64,000 nt of DNA, from contig JBIKIN010000002.1 in assembly GCA_044361595.1 (NCBI GenBank), forward strand, positions 124,001 through 188,000. Reading direction: 5' to 3'. The position numbers and the translations under genes are program-made. The notes beneath the pieces are model-generated. The model had not been told where the DNA came from. It saw only the letters and a program-made list of their open reading frames with translations, and searched no databases. This DNA comes from Pseudopedobacter sp044361595. Lineage in GTDB: Bacteria > Bacteroidota > Bacteroidia > Sphingobacteriales > Sphingobacteriaceae. This document shows positions 26,831-36,347 of this stretch, one piece after another; the first letter of the stretch is position 1, and every line of letters starts with the position of its first letter.

Positions 26831-27274
26831 TTAAAATTTAATTTCTTTAGGGTTTTGCGCAACATGTGGATGCTCGTTACCTGCGTAAATGTATAGATTC
26901 TTGAAAATTGCTCTTCCTAATCTATTTTTAGGTAACATACCACGTACAGCCTTCTCAATCACACGAGTAGGGTGCTTTGCCATTAACTCCTTTGGAGAAA
27001 TGAAACGCTGACCACCTGGGTAACCAGTGTAAGAGATATAAGTCTTATCAGACATTTTATCTCCTGTCAGTTTAACCTTGTCTGCATTGATAACAATTAC
27101 ATTATCTCCGCAGTCTACGTGTGGGGTAAACGATGGCTTGTTTTTTCCTCTAATAATCTTAGCGATGTTAGAAGACAAGCGCCCCAAAATCTCTCCTTGT
27201 GCGTCAACAACAACCCATTGTTTGTCAACGGTTTTTTTATTGGCAGAGACAGTTTTGTAACTTAACGTATTCAC
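26831..27274 (-). CDS. rplM: 50S ribosomal protein L13
   Basis: A 147-residue L13 with VDAQGEILGRLSSNIAKI (about 23-40) and the RGMLPKNRLGRAIFKNLYIY block (about 111-130). It is the first gene of the rplM-rpsI-rpsB-tsf operon, driven by the clear promoter at 27327-27357. The start at 27274 gives the normal N-terminus. Confidence 0.98.
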   Translation of the reverse strand: MNTLSYKTVSANKKTVDKQWVVVDAQGEILGRLSSNIAKIIRGKNKPSFTPHVDCGDNVIVINADKVKLTGDKMSDKTYISYTGYPGGQRFISPKELMAKHPTRVIEKAVRGMLPKNRLGRAIFKNLYIYAGNEHPHVAQNPKEIKF

Positions 27275-27326
27275 TTGCTTGTATTTAAATGATTAATTAT
27301 ATAATATCCCCTAGTTTTGGGGACTG

Positions 27327-27357
27327 CAAAGATAGGACTATGCTTTTATATATCAAA
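27327..27357 (-). promoter_or_regulatory. Housekeeping promoter of rplM-rpsI-rpsB-tsf
   Basis: On the minus strand TTTG (27354-27357), 19 bases and TATCTTTG (27327-27334) match the Bacteroidota sigma-A consensus TTTG-N19-TAnnTTTG. A CCCC/GGGG hairpin (27308-27322) follows in the leader, about 35-50 bases before the L13 start. Confidence 0.85.
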
Positions 27358-27496
27358 TAGTTGAGTGTAGTTTTTTTAAATTGATTGATAAAGAACTTTT
27401 AATACCTAAAACAAAAGCTATAGTTTTATTAAATTAATTAAATAGATTATAGGGTGGTTGAAATAGTTATATAAATCCTAATTAATTAAAATTAAA

Positions 27497-28069
27497 TTAA
27501 CATAATTTCTTCTCAACAAAATCTATTAACGAATGAATAATTTTAATATGAATTTCTTGAACACGGTCCGAGTATTGCGAAAAAGGAGCTCTAATTTCAA
27601 CATCACACAGGGAAGCCATCTTGCCTCCATCTTTACCAGTTAATCCAATTACTTCCATCCCTTTTTCTTTGGCTACGCTGATAGCGTTGATGATGTTTTT
27701 TGAATTTCCACTGGTACTTATAGCAAATAATACATCGTTTTTGCAGCCAATGGCTTCAACATATCTAGAAAAGATATAATCAAAACCATAATCGTTACCG
27801 GTACAAGTGATATGACTAGCATCAGAAATTGCAATTGCAGGTAATGCCTTTCTATCTTCTCGGTATCTACCACTTAATTCTTCGGCAAAATGCATGGCAT
27901 CACACATAGAACCTCCATTACCACAAGAGATTATTTTACCGCCATTTTTTATAGCATCAACTAATAAATCTCCCGCTTCTAAGATATTTTGGAAGTTTTT
28001 TGGGTTATCATTGAAGTTTTTTAATACTTCTTGTGCTTCTAAAAAATGGCTTTTTATTGTTTCTATCAT
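27497..28069 (-). CDS. gmhA: SIS-domain protein, GmhA/DiaA family (sedoheptulose-7-phosphate isomerase-like)
   Basis: The 190-residue protein has the GmhA-type SIS fold: GKIISCGNGGSMCDAMHFAEEL (about 39-60), AISTSGNSKNIINAI (about 114-128), VIGLTGKDGGKMASLCD (about 137-153) and the C-terminal QEIHIKIIHSLIDFVE. GmhA makes D-glycero-heptose-7-phosphate for LPS; the paralogue DiaA binds DnaA. Length and motifs favour GmhA. The start overlaps the stop of pfkA as TAATG, implying translational coupling. No other heptose gene adjoins it. Confidence 0.85.
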   Translation of the reverse strand: MIETIKSHFLEAQEVLKNFNDNPKNFQNILEAGDLLVDAIKNGGKIISCGNGGSMCDAMHFAEELSGRYREDRKALPAIAISDASHITCTGNDYGFDYIFSRYVEAIGCKNDVLFAISTSGNSKNIINAISVAKEKGMEVIGLTGKDGGKMASLCDVEIRAPFSQYSDRVQEIHIKIIHSLIDFVEKKLC

Positions 28070-29049
28070 TACAAAGAAAGTATTTCTACAATTTTTAATA
28101 AATCTTGATTAATTTCTTGGTGATGTTTAATTGCACTACCAAAAGGAGTAAATGCAATTTTACCATGTATTAGACCAACCATTTCATTTCTTTTGCCTGC
28201 TATTAAACTTTCAACTGCCGCTACTCCTAGCCTAGATGCCAAAACACGATCCATGCAGGTAGGCTTACCGCCTCTTTGAATATGACCAAGAACTGAAACT
28301 CTTGTATCATATTGTGGAAATCTTAGTTTTATTTTTTCGGCAATCTCAAAAGCACCGCCAGAATCTCCTTCACCCTCTGCAACTATTAATATTTTTGATG
28401 ATTTATCTTTTCTACTAATTTCTAACCGTTGCATTAATGCTGGTAAATCTGTTTTAGTTTCCGGAATCATGATAGATTCGGCTCCAACTCCAATACCGCT
28501 TCTTAATGCAATTAATCCGCAGTCTCTACCCATTACTTCAACAATAAATAATCGATCATGAGATTCTGCAGTATCTCTAATTTTATCAATTGCATCAACA
28601 ACTGTATTTATTGAGGTATCATATCCAATAGTAAAATCAGTACCTATCAAATCGTTATCAATTGTCCCTGGCAATCCTAAAATAGGCAAATCATATTCTT
28701 CACTAAAAATTTTAGCTCCCGTAAACGTTCCATCACCCCCAATGGCTACTAAAGCATCAATCTCTGCTTTTTTAAGCTGATCATAAGCCTCCTTTCTTCC
28801 TTCTGTGGTCATAAAAGCCATGCTGCGGGCTGTTTTTAATATGGTGCCCCCACGCTGAATAATGTTGGCAACAGATTTCCTATCCATTTCTACAAAGTCG
28901 CCATTAATCATCCCTTCGTAGCCTCTACGTATTCCTACAACTTGTACATTGTAATATAGTGCGCTTCTTACAACTGCTCTAACAGCTGCGTTCATTCCTG
29001 GCGAATCTCCGCCAGAGGTAAACACGCCAATTTTCTTAATCTGATTCAT
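28069..29049 (-). CDS. pfkA: ATP-dependent 6-phosphofructokinase
   Basis: The 326-residue PfkA has GVFTSGGDSPGMNAAVRAVV (about 8-27), the ATP-binding GGDGTFTGA (about 103-111), the catalytic PGTIDNDLIGTD (about 127-138) and the effector-side GHIQRGGKPT (about 249-258). It phosphorylates fructose-6-phosphate in glycolysis. Gly rather than Lys follows the ATP GGDGT pattern, as in ATP-using enzymes. The gene follows dsbD by 3 bases and overlaps the SIS gene by one base. Confidence 0.97.
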   Translation of the reverse strand: MNQIKKIGVFTSGGDSPGMNAAVRAVVRSALYYNVQVVGIRRGYEGMINGDFVEMDRKSVANIIQRGGTILKTARSMAFMTTEGRKEAYDQLKKAEIDALVAIGGDGTFTGAKIFSEEYDLPILGLPGTIDNDLIGTDFTIGYDTSINTVVDAIDKIRDTAESHDRLFIVEVMGRDCGLIALRSGIGVGAESIMIPETKTDLPALMQRLEISRKDKSSKILIVAEGEGDSGGAFEIAEKIKLRFPQYDTRVSVLGHIQRGGKPTCMDRVLASRLGVAAVESLIAGKRNEMVGLIHGKIAFTPFGSAIKHHQEINQDLLKIVEILSL

Positions 29050-29052
29050 TTA

Positions 29053-31128
29053 TTATTTGTTACGATATGCGCTCAATCCGCTATCTAAAAAATTTATATA
29101 ATTATTAATGTCTAAATTAAATGCCTGAGGCTCTACTAAGACTTCTCCGTTTGGATTTACGATAACGTAATATGGCTGCGAGTTTGTATTAAAAGTTGAT
29201 GCTTGGAAATCGCTCCATTTATTACCTAATGTTTTAATTTTTTTACCAGAAAATTTGGAAACGAATTTCTCTGATTCGGATAATTCTGTTTTATCGTCAA
29301 CATATAGTGATATCAAAACATAATCGTTTTTTAATCTTTTCAAAACTTCTGATTCGCTCCAAACAGACGCTTCCATTTTACGACAATTCACACAACTATG
29401 TCCCGTAAAATCAATCAAAACAGGCTTATTCATTTTCTTAGCATAAGCTAAACCTTCCTCATAATCAAAATATGCATCTAAATTATGTGGCGCTTTAAAT
29501 AAGCCAGCATACTTCTTTTGTTCAGCATCAGGATTAGTTATTTGCGGCGAAGATAAGCTATTGGTATATAAATCAAAATCTTGGGTGGTTTGTGGAGGCA
29601 GCCAAGCACTAATGGCTTTTAGAGGCGCTCCCCATAAACCAGGTACCATATAAGTTGTAAACGAAAGTGTTATAATTGCTAAAAATAATCTTGGAATGGT
29701 TACAAAAGGCAAATCACTATCATGAGAGAATTTGATTTTTCCTAAAAAGTAAAAACCTAGCATAGCAAAAATGACTATCCATAATACCAAAAATACTTCA
29801 CGATCTAAAAGTTCCCAATGGTAAGCTAAATCTACATTTGATAAAAACTTTAATGCCAAAGCGAGCTCAATAAATCCCAATGCTACTTTAACACTGTTTA
29901 GCCATCCACCTGATTTTGGTAATGATTTTAATAATGAAGGAAAAGCAGCAAATAATGTGAAAGGAATTGCCAATGCTAATGAGAACCCAAACATACCTAC
30001 AGCTGGGCCCATTAACTGACCCATAGTTGCAGCTTGAACTAATAAAGTGCCAATTATTGGTCCTGTACAAGAAAAAGAAACCAAAGCAAGCGCAAATGCC
30101 ATGAAAAATATACCTGTTAGCCCTCCTTTATCAGATTTTTCATCAATTTTATTAACCCAACTGTTAGGCAGCGTGATTTCAAACGCTCCAAAAAATGAAA
30201 CTGCAAAAACTACCAGTAACAGAAAGAACAGAAAATTAAATATACCATTACTAGCTAAATCGTTAAGTGCGTCAGATCCAAAGGCCACAGTAATTGCTAG
30301 ACCTAATAAGACATAAATAACTATAATAGATAAGCCATAAATAAATGCCTGAGAAATTGCTTTGCTTTTACTCCCAGATTTCTTTGTAAAAAAACTTACC
30401 GTTAGCGGCAACATTGGGAAGATACATGGCATAATTAGAGCCAATATACCGCCTAAAAAGCCCGCAATAAAGATTGCCCATAAAGATTGAGTGTTTTGCT
30501 CTTTTATTGATGATTGTTTAATTTCAGTATTACTCGAATCAGTATTTGATACAGCAGATGTATTTTTTAGAGTTGTAGTATCTGACCTCAGTGTGTCTGA
30601 TGTTAAAGCATCTGCTTCATTATTAATGGCGGGAATTTCAGCAGGAGTTTTTTCAATTTCTTCTTTTGATGGATTATAACCTGACAATTTAATAGTAAAC
30701 TCTAACTCATCGGGAGGTAGGCATTGCTTATCGTTACAAACCATAAATTCTACACTTCCTTTAACTGTTGCATTAGATTTATTAAGTTTTATTTTTTGTT
30801 TAAATATTACTTTTTTATCATGCCATGCTATATTTATCCCAAAGTTTGGATCGAAAGCCGAAATAGCTTTTGGAGTTTCGGATGTTTTTCCTAAAAGAAC
30901 ATAATCAGGATTTTTTTTGAATATAAAACTAGTAGGTATTGGACCACCTTCTTCTATAAATTGCGAATAGATGTGCCATTTGGCTTCTAAAACAGCTGTA
31001 ATTACCAAGTTAGCTTCTTTCTCGTTTATTTTTTCTGAGGAAAAGCTCCAGGTTACAGGTTTTAAAATTTGAGTAAAGCCAGTAAAGCTGATGGACATAA
31101 AGAGGAATAAAATTTTAAATATTTTCAT
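29053..31128 (-). CDS. dsbD: Thiol:disulfide interchange protein DsbD
   Basis: The 691-residue protein has a signal peptide (to about 19), an N-terminal DsbD-alpha-like domain with a Cys pair in VCNDKQCLP (about 131-139), a membrane domain of about eight helices with functional cysteines in IMPCIFPMLP (about 232) and SFSCTGPIIG (about 351), and a C-terminal thioredoxin-like domain with CVNC (about 580). It passes reducing power from cytoplasmic thioredoxin to the periplasm. A Ser/Thr-rich linker (about 165-210) joins the first two domains. It leads the dsbD-pfkA-SIS operon. Confidence 0.93.
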   Translation of the reverse strand: MKIFKILFLFMSISFTGFTQILKPVTWSFSSEKINEKEANLVITAVLEAKWHIYSQFIEEGGPIPTSFIFKKNPDYVLLGKTSETPKAISAFDPNFGINIAWHDKKVIFKQKIKLNKSNATVKGSVEFMVCNDKQCLPPDELEFTIKLSGYNPSKEEIEKTPAEIPAINNEADALTSDTLRSDTTTLKNTSAVSNTDSSNTEIKQSSIKEQNTQSLWAIFIAGFLGGILALIMPCIFPMLPLTVSFFTKKSGSKSKAISQAFIYGLSIIVIYVLLGLAITVAFGSDALNDLASNGIFNFLFFLLLVVFAVSFFGAFEITLPNSWVNKIDEKSDKGGLTGIFFMAFALALVSFSCTGPIIGTLLVQAATMGQLMGPAVGMFGFSLALAIPFTLFAAFPSLLKSLPKSGGWLNSVKVALGFIELALALKFLSNVDLAYHWELLDREVFLVLWIVIFAMLGFYFLGKIKFSHDSDLPFVTIPRLFLAIITLSFTTYMVPGLWGAPLKAISAWLPPQTTQDFDLYTNSLSSPQITNPDAEQKKYAGLFKAPHNLDAYFDYEEGLAYAKKMNKPVLIDFTGHSCVNCRKMEASVWSESEVLKRLKNDYVLISLYVDDKTELSESEKFVSKFSGKKIKTLGNKWSDFQASTFNTNSQPYYVIVNPNGEVLVEPQAFNLDINNYINFLDSGLSAYRNK

Positions 31129-31232
31129 TGTTTATTTTTTATGCGTTTCTTTAAATTTTGCCTTTTAAGTATAACCAATTATTAAGTGCTTTACTATTTG
31201 GGCAAATTTAATATTTAATATTATTTTAATGT

Positions 31233-33533
31233 TTACCAAAAAACTCTGAATGTAAAATTAGGGATTAAACTCAAAGAATATTTATCAATCACTATTATTG
31301 GGCTATTTGGACTTGTATTACCTAAATATTCTTTACTTAATTGATTCCTATTATTTAACAGGTTTCTAACAGAAAAGCCAAATTTACCTTTTATACCATC
31401 AATTTTAGAAATATCAAAGTTGTAAATCATAGAAATATCTAAACGTTGATAGTTTGGCAATGTTCCATTATTGATGTCTGTAAAAAATATTTCGCCATTT
31501 GATGGATTAGTTTGTGCGATACTGAAAGGTTTACCAGAATGCCATTTCCAACCTAAAGCTATTTGCAGCTGTTTTATTTTGTATGATGTAGAAATGGATA
31601 AAGCGTTTCTAATTTGATTGCTTGATGTAAATGCCTGATTGTTGTTTACACCATTAAATTGATCTGTAATTTGGGTAAAGGAATAACTTGTCCAAATGCC
31701 AATCTTTTCAAAATCCTTTTTTAAATAGAAATCTATCCCTGTGATTTTTTGTTCTCCATTATTGAATTTATTCAGATTGGAATTTAAAAACCCCAAATAA
31801 AGAGATGATATGCCATTAACATTTTTTAAGTAAGAATCTACATCGAAACTCCAGCCATTTTTTTGATAAATTAAACCCAAAGAAACCTGTTTGCTATTGA
31901 TAATTGGCGAATTTGAGCTATTGTCAGACAGTCGCCATAGCTTGTTTTCTAAAGGTAAATCGCTAAAAACTGTTTCTTCTATTTGGCTTATGATTTGATT
32001 TTTTATTTCGGCTGTAGCCTGAATTTTTAAATAATCGGTAATGTTTTTGATCACTAATAACCGAGGCTCAAATTTAAAGCTTGATAGTTCTTTATAATAA
32101 TTGGTTCTAAATCCGAGTTCAAAACCGAAGGATTTTAAATTTCTGAGCGAGTAATTGGCGTAAAGTGAATGGGTGTTGATTGTAGCTTGATCACTGTCTA
32201 AAACACTGCTTGTGTTTTTTGTCTCAGTAAAAGCATAATCAGCTCTTTTATTACTTAATTGATAACCAAGACTTATTTTATTGGTTTTATTAGCTTTTAT
32301 TGATAGCTCGGTAGAGAAATCAGTATCGTTGATTTTGTTATCCTTTCTAAAATCTGATAGGGGTTCACCATCTTCTGATTGTATAAAATTATATTTAAGA
32401 AGGTATTTTGAGCTGCTTATTTTGGTTGATAAATTTACTTTATCACTCCATTTTTTATCCCATTTTAAGCTCAAACCATTATTCTCGGTATCTAAAATAT
32501 CTTTAAAAGATTCTTCATCATTTAACCTATCATTATGTTCTAAATCATTATCGATATGAATAAAACTGGCTGACAGAAAATTATTTTGATTGAGTAAATA
32601 ATTTAGTTTCACGTTATAATCTCTAAAATAAATAGACTCTTCTGAAGTGCCTTCATCAAAAATTTTTGTGGTTTGAAAAATCTTTCGCTCCATTTTTTCA
32701 AACGTTGTGGTCTCAAACAATCCTTCATAAGACCTCCGATAAGAAAGCATTAAGCTCAATTTATCTTTAACCAAAGGCGCATTCAAAAAAGCATCGCCAC
32801 TAATTCCGTTTAAACCCAAAGAAACATTCGCCTTTTTAGCGATGGTATTATCCGTAGTAATATCAATAACACTAGAAACCCGATCGCCATATTTAGGATT
32901 TGTGCCCTTGTTTATAAAAGTTACATTTTGCGTAATATTTGGGTTAAAAGCAGAAATCATCCCGAACAAGTGTCCGTTTTGGTAAATATTTATTCCATCC
33001 CAAATTACTTGGTTGCCATCAGGGTTTCCTCCTCTTACCATTAAGTCTGTAGCGGTTTCTGTGGGGCTAATTACCCCTGGCAATTCCTGGATACTTTCTA
33101 AAACATCAGCCTCTATAAGTCCGGGTAAAACACCCAACTGTTTTGGTTTTAAGGTAAAACTTGCATCCTTACTTTTAACAATGCCATTTGTTAGGTAACC
33201 AGTAATTACCACTTCGGCCAATTTTTTTGGCGAATTAAGATTTGCTTTGCCTTGGGTGGCAACAATATATCGTTTGTCTATAAACTCAAAATCGATACTT
33301 AATTTTTCAGAAATATCATCTAAAACCTCAGCTAATGTGCTGCTTTTTTTTGCGTAGGTAATTTGTTTATTATTAAGAATGCTATCAGCAAATGAGATCT
33401 TTACATCGTATTTTTTCTCTAAAACAATAAAAGCTTCTGCTGCTGGTGTAGCGTTAAAATTTATAACCGTTTTCTTTTGCGAAAATGCTATTGTAGGCAG
33501 CAATAAGAAAATAAAATAAATGATTAGCCGCAT
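31233..33533 (-). CDS. TonB-dependent receptor with N-terminal STN signalling domain
   Basis: A 766-residue outer-membrane receptor. After the signal peptide (to about 18) comes an STN domain (about 22-92), which in FecA-type systems contacts FecR, then a plug domain (about 105-235) with VLESIQELPGVISPTE and MVRGGNPDGNQVIWDGI, then a beta-barrel of about 520 residues ending in aromatic FRVFW. It lacks the CarboxypepD-like N-terminal domain of SusC proteins and has no SusD partner, so a siderophore, metal chelate or small cofactor is a likelier ligand than glycan (inference). Its ATG directly follows the TAA of fecR. Confidence 0.9.
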   Translation of the reverse strand: MRLIIYFIFLLLPTIAFSQKKTVINFNATPAAEAFIVLEKKYDVKISFADSILNNKQITYAKKSSTLAEVLDDISEKLSIDFEFIDKRYIVATQGKANLNSPKKLAEVVITGYLTNGIVKSKDASFTLKPKQLGVLPGLIEADVLESIQELPGVISPTETATDLMVRGGNPDGNQVIWDGINIYQNGHLFGMISAFNPNITQNVTFINKGTNPKYGDRVSSVIDITTDNTIAKKANVSLGLNGISGDAFLNAPLVKDKLSLMLSYRRSYEGLFETTTFEKMERKIFQTTKIFDEGTSEESIYFRDYNVKLNYLLNQNNFLSASFIHIDNDLEHNDRLNDEESFKDILDTENNGLSLKWDKKWSDKVNLSTKISSSKYLLKYNFIQSEDGEPLSDFRKDNKINDTDFSTELSIKANKTNKISLGYQLSNKRADYAFTETKNTSSVLDSDQATINTHSLYANYSLRNLKSFGFELGFRTNYYKELSSFKFEPRLLVIKNITDYLKIQATAEIKNQIISQIEETVFSDLPLENKLWRLSDNSSNSPIINSKQVSLGLIYQKNGWSFDVDSYLKNVNGISSLYLGFLNSNLNKFNNGEQKITGIDFYLKKDFEKIGIWTSYSFTQITDQFNGVNNNQAFTSSNQIRNALSISTSYKIKQLQIALGWKWHSGKPFSIAQTNPSNGEIFFTDINNGTLPNYQRLDISMIYNFDISKIDGIKGKFGFSVRNLLNNRNQLSKEYLGNTSPNSPIIVIDKYSLSLIPNFTFRVFW

Positions 33534-34469
33534 TTATTGAGATAAAGTTACTTTATTATTTGATAAAGTATATTTGATTTGTACCGTTTTAAAAACTGAT
33601 GCCAAGGCAATATTTAAATTTTTATGATTAAAGCTGCCGGTAAAAACTGTGGAGCTGTCAATATTTTTAGCATCAATTTTAATGTTAAATTGATTTTGTA
33701 AAGCTAAAATCACTTGTTTTAAGGGCACACTTTTAAAGCTGCTTTCGCCATTTAACCATGAAGGTTGTTGCAATAAATCAATGGCTTTTTGGTTAGCAAA
33801 TATTCCGTTTACTAATCTTACCGATTGATTTGGCAACAATAAATATTCACTTTGATTAGAAACAACCTTTACTTTGCCAGAATAGCAAACCACTTCAAAA
33901 AAATCAGCGGAAGCGTTTACGTTAAATTGTGTACCTAGTACGGTTATATTTCCTTTATCGGTAATTACAGTAAACTGACTTCCTTTTTTTACTTTAAAGA
34001 AGGCCTCCCCGTTTAGCTTTACTTCACGTTGAGTTGCCCAATTTTTTTTATTGTAGGATAACTCAGATTTAGCATTCAAAACCACTTCAGAATTATCTAA
34101 AAGTTTGATGGTTTTTTGCTCTCCATAAGCTGTTTGGTGAATTTCGGTTTGGTTCCCAAAAAAGATGTTGATACTCAAAAACAGTAAAATGGCAGCCGCA
34201 ACAGCAATGGTAATTTTTGTATACAGGTTGAAGGTTTTTGCTTTAGGTTTAGTCTCAATCGATAGATTTATTTTCTCATTAACCTTTTTAAAAGTAGCAT
34301 CTAAAGGCTTTTCTAATTGCTCGAAAATGGTTATGCCTACTTTAATTTTTTGGTAAGCAATAAAATCTTGTACAGTTACCAAATTTTTAAGCTCGGCATC
34401 AGAAATTTCTCCAGCTATCCATTTGGCTAGGTAAACATCTTCATTTGTATCATCAATCTTATTTTCCAT
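33534..34469 (-). CDS. FecR-family anti-sigma factor
   Basis: The 311-residue protein has a cytoplasmic N-terminal part (about 1-75) that would hold the sigma factor, one transmembrane helix (about 87-104), the FecR domain with TIKLLDNSEVVLNAKSELSY (about 119-138) and VLGTQFNVNA (about 177), and a DUF4974 C-terminus. It relays ligand status from the receptor at 31233 to the sigma factor at 34543. Its promoter is the ECF-like site at 34486-34516, with a 73-base gap after the sigma gene. Confidence 0.92.
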   Translation of the reverse strand: MENKIDDTNEDVYLAKWIAGEISDAELKNLVTVQDFIAYQKIKVGITIFEQLEKPLDATFKKVNEKINLSIETKPKAKTFNLYTKITIAVAAAILLFLSINIFFGNQTEIHQTAYGEQKTIKLLDNSEVVLNAKSELSYNKKNWATQREVKLNGEAFFKVKKGSQFTVITDKGNITVLGTQFNVNASADFFEVVCYSGKVKVVSNQSEYLLLPNQSVRLVNGIFANQKAIDLLQQPSWLNGESSFKSVPLKQVILALQNQFNIKIDAKNIDSSTVFTGSFNHKNLNIALASVFKTVQIKYTLSNNKVTLSQ

Positions 34470-34485
34470 TTTCTACACTTCCCTT

Positions 34486-34516
34486 ATAAAACAACTGAAT
34501 AATTAAATACCCTACC
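34486..34516 (-). promoter_or_regulatory. Predicted ECF-sigma promoter of fecR and receptor
   Basis: On the minus strand GGTAGGGTATT (34506-34516), 11 bases and TTGT (34491-34494) match the site upstream of the Rieske operon at 35106 in spacing and wording. Two more sites of the same geometry lie at 59558 and 61545. Confidence 0.7.
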
Positions 34517-34542
34517 CAATTATTATAATATTAGTTTATTGC

Positions 34543-35055
34543 TTAAACATTGCCAATTTTTTCTCTCATCACTAACAATGCAGCATGCATCCTTTTTTCT
34601 ACTGCTTTAACAGAGATGCCTAAAATTTCAGAAATTTCTTTGTATTTCTTGTTCTCCATTCGGCTCATTAAAAAAACCTCTTTTTGCTTTTCGGGTAAAT
34701 TAGCTATGGCGGTTTCCAGTTTTATGTAAAACTCTTGTTCTATCATTAAATACTCTGGAGATTCGCTTAAGCCTTCTTTTGAAGATGCGAGCTGGTGCTT
34801 TTCAACCACTTTTTGATGGCTTACTGTATTTAAAAAAATATTATTAGCTATGGTATATAAAAACCCTTTAACAGATTCGTAAGCAACAGTTCCGCAGTTT
34901 GCCCAAAGTTTCACAAAAACATCTTGCACAATATCTTCCGCTGCATCCATATCCTTTGATTTAAAAAAAACAAAACGCTTTAATTCCTTAGCATAGCTCC
35001 GAAAAATAGTTTCGAAAACTTTAGGGTTGCAAACGTTTAATGGTTTTTGATGCAT
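34543..35055 (-). CDS. ECF RNA polymerase sigma factor, sigma-70 family (FecI-like)
   Basis: The 170-residue protein has sigma region 2 (KDMDAAEDIVQDVFVKLW, about 34-51) and sigma region 4 with a helix-turn-helix (MENKKYKEISEILGISVKAVE, split about 132-152). It lacks regions 1 and 3, as ECF factors do. It is followed by FecR and a TonB receptor, the FecI/FecR/FecA plan. It lies between two copies of its predicted target site, at 34506 and at 35106, so it probably drives both neighbouring operons. Confidence 0.94.
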   Translation of the reverse strand: MHQKPLNVCNPKVFETIFRSYAKELKRFVFFKSKDMDAAEDIVQDVFVKLWANCGTVAYESVKGFLYTIANNIFLNTVSHQKVVEKHQLASSKEGLSESPEYLMIEQEFYIKLETAIANLPEKQKEVFLMSRMENKKYKEISEILGISVKAVEKRMHAALLVMREKIGNV

Positions 35056-35105
35056 TTAGAATAATTAAAATCTAAGCTATAAAACTAAATAAAATTTATA
35101 GTTGA

Positions 35106-35136
35106 GGTAGGGTATTCTTTTAAACGCTTGTACTAT
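35106..35136 (+). promoter_or_regulatory. Predicted ECF-sigma promoter of the Rieske operon
   Basis: GGTAGGGTATT (35106-35116), 11 bases, TTGT (35128-35131). The first block is identical to, and the spacing the same as, the site at 34486-34516 on the other strand. It lies about 35 bases before the Rieske ATG. Confidence 0.68.
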
Positions 35137-35166
35137 TTAAAATTAACCTAAATAATTTATTAATAA

Positions 35167-35589
35167 ATGGACAGAAAAGACTTTTTAAACGCAATTGGCA
35201 TGGGCGCAGCATCAATTGCATTATTTAATTGCATAGGCTGTAGCAAAGACGATTCTGGAAATCCGCCAACAGCCGCTCCTACTAATGTGGATTTTACCTT
35301 AGACTTAACCACAACAGCAAACGCAGCACTTAAAAATAATGGAGGTTATGTTTATGCAAACGGAATTATTATTGCCCGTACAACATCAGGGGCTTATATA
35401 GCAGTTTCTAAAACTTGTACTCATCAAATTTACGATGTAGTTTATAAGCCTAATACCAATCAGTTTTATTGTCCAAATCACGGCGCAACGTTTACACAAA
35501 ACGGCACTTCTTTAGGTATTGAAACTAAAAATCCTTTAGCTCAATACAAAACAGCGCTTAATGGCACTTCATTGCGCATTTACTCCTAA
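35167..35589 (+). CDS. Rieske [2Fe-2S] domain protein, exported or lipid-anchored
   Basis: The 140-residue protein starts with a short hydrophobic leader with Cys22 and Cys25 (FNCIGC), possibly a lipoprotein site, and a weak twin-arginine-like start (MDRKDFLN). The Rieske ligands follow in the second half: CTH and, 15 residues later, CPNHG. This is a minimal Rieske domain without an oxygenase or cytochrome partner. It should transfer electrons outside the cytoplasm. It is the first gene of a five-gene operon with a PAP2 phosphatase, a thioredoxin-like protein and DUF4266/DUF3570 proteins, behind a predicted ECF promoter. Confidence 0.88.
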   Translation: MDRKDFLNAIGMGAASIALFNCIGCSKDDSGNPPTAAPTNVDFTLDLTTTANAALKNNGGYVYANGIIIARTTSGAYIAVSKTCTHQIYDVVYKPNTNQFYCPNHGATFTQNGTSLGIETKNPLAQYKTALNGTSLRIYS

Positions 35590-35601
35590 TTAAGCTGTTT
35601 T

Positions 35602-36318
35602 ATGTTAAAAAATGCTTTGTTTTTAATTTATTTGATAAGTGGGTTTTACTATAGTTGCTTAGGGCAAACTATTGATACAGCGCATTATAGATTAAGTGTG
35701 AAAAACTTAGCCATTCCATCAGCAATAATAATAATTGGGCTCACTCAAATTGGTCACGAAAGCCAAGAATTTCAAACAGATGTTAGAGAGGATTTTCCTT
35801 TTTTTAAATCACGGTTAGATGATATTGCCCAATATGTACCATTAGGCTTTACTCTAATAGGCGGAAATTTAGGGTTTAAGTATAAACACAATTTAAAATC
35901 AAGATTTATTTATAGTGCCATAAGTTATGCAACTATGGGCATCACAGTAAATGCTTTAAAAAAGTCAATTCATGAAACCCGACCAGATAATTCTGGCAAT
36001 AATTCATTTCCATCTGGTCATACTGCATTTTCTTTTACCGGTGCCGAGGTTTTGCATCAAGAATTAAAAGATGCGCATCCAATTTTAAGTTATGCTGGTT
36101 ACCCCCTTGCAACTGGTGTGGGATTGTATCGCATGTTAAATAACAAGCACTATTTATCTGATGTGCTAATTGGTGCTAGCATAGGTGTTTTAAGTGCTAA
36201 ACTAGCTTATGCCATTTATCATCCTAAAGAAAACAACAGCTTAAAAAAGTCAAGTTTTAACATTAATCCGACTACCGTTTTAGGGAAAAACGGAGTTTCA
36301 ATCATTGCAAAATTTTAA
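35602..36318 (+). CDS. PAP2-family phosphatase, membrane-associated
   Basis: A 238-residue protein with a signal or first helix (1-20) and the three PAP2 motifs: KKSIHETRP (Kx6RP, about 125), PSGHTAF (about 140) and R-x5-H-x3-D in YRMLNNKHYLSDV (about 175-187). The catalytic His residues are in the second and third motifs. PAP2 enzymes remove phosphate from lipid phosphates such as phosphatidic acid or undecaprenyl pyrophosphate, or act as vanadium-type haloperoxidases. The substrate is unknown. It begins 12 bases after the Rieske gene. Confidence 0.9.
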   Translation: MLKNALFLIYLISGFYYSCLGQTIDTAHYRLSVKNLAIPSAIIIIGLTQIGHESQEFQTDVREDFPFFKSRLDDIAQYVPLGFTLIGGNLGFKYKHNLKSRFIYSAISYATMGITVNALKKSIHETRPDNSGNNSFPSGHTAFSFTGAEVLHQELKDAHPILSYAGYPLATGVGLYRMLNNKHYLSDVLIGASIGVLSAKLAYAIYHPKENNSLKKSSFNINPTTVLGKNGVSIIAKF

Positions 36319-36347
36319 AAATATCAATAAGTAAATTCTATAAAAAC

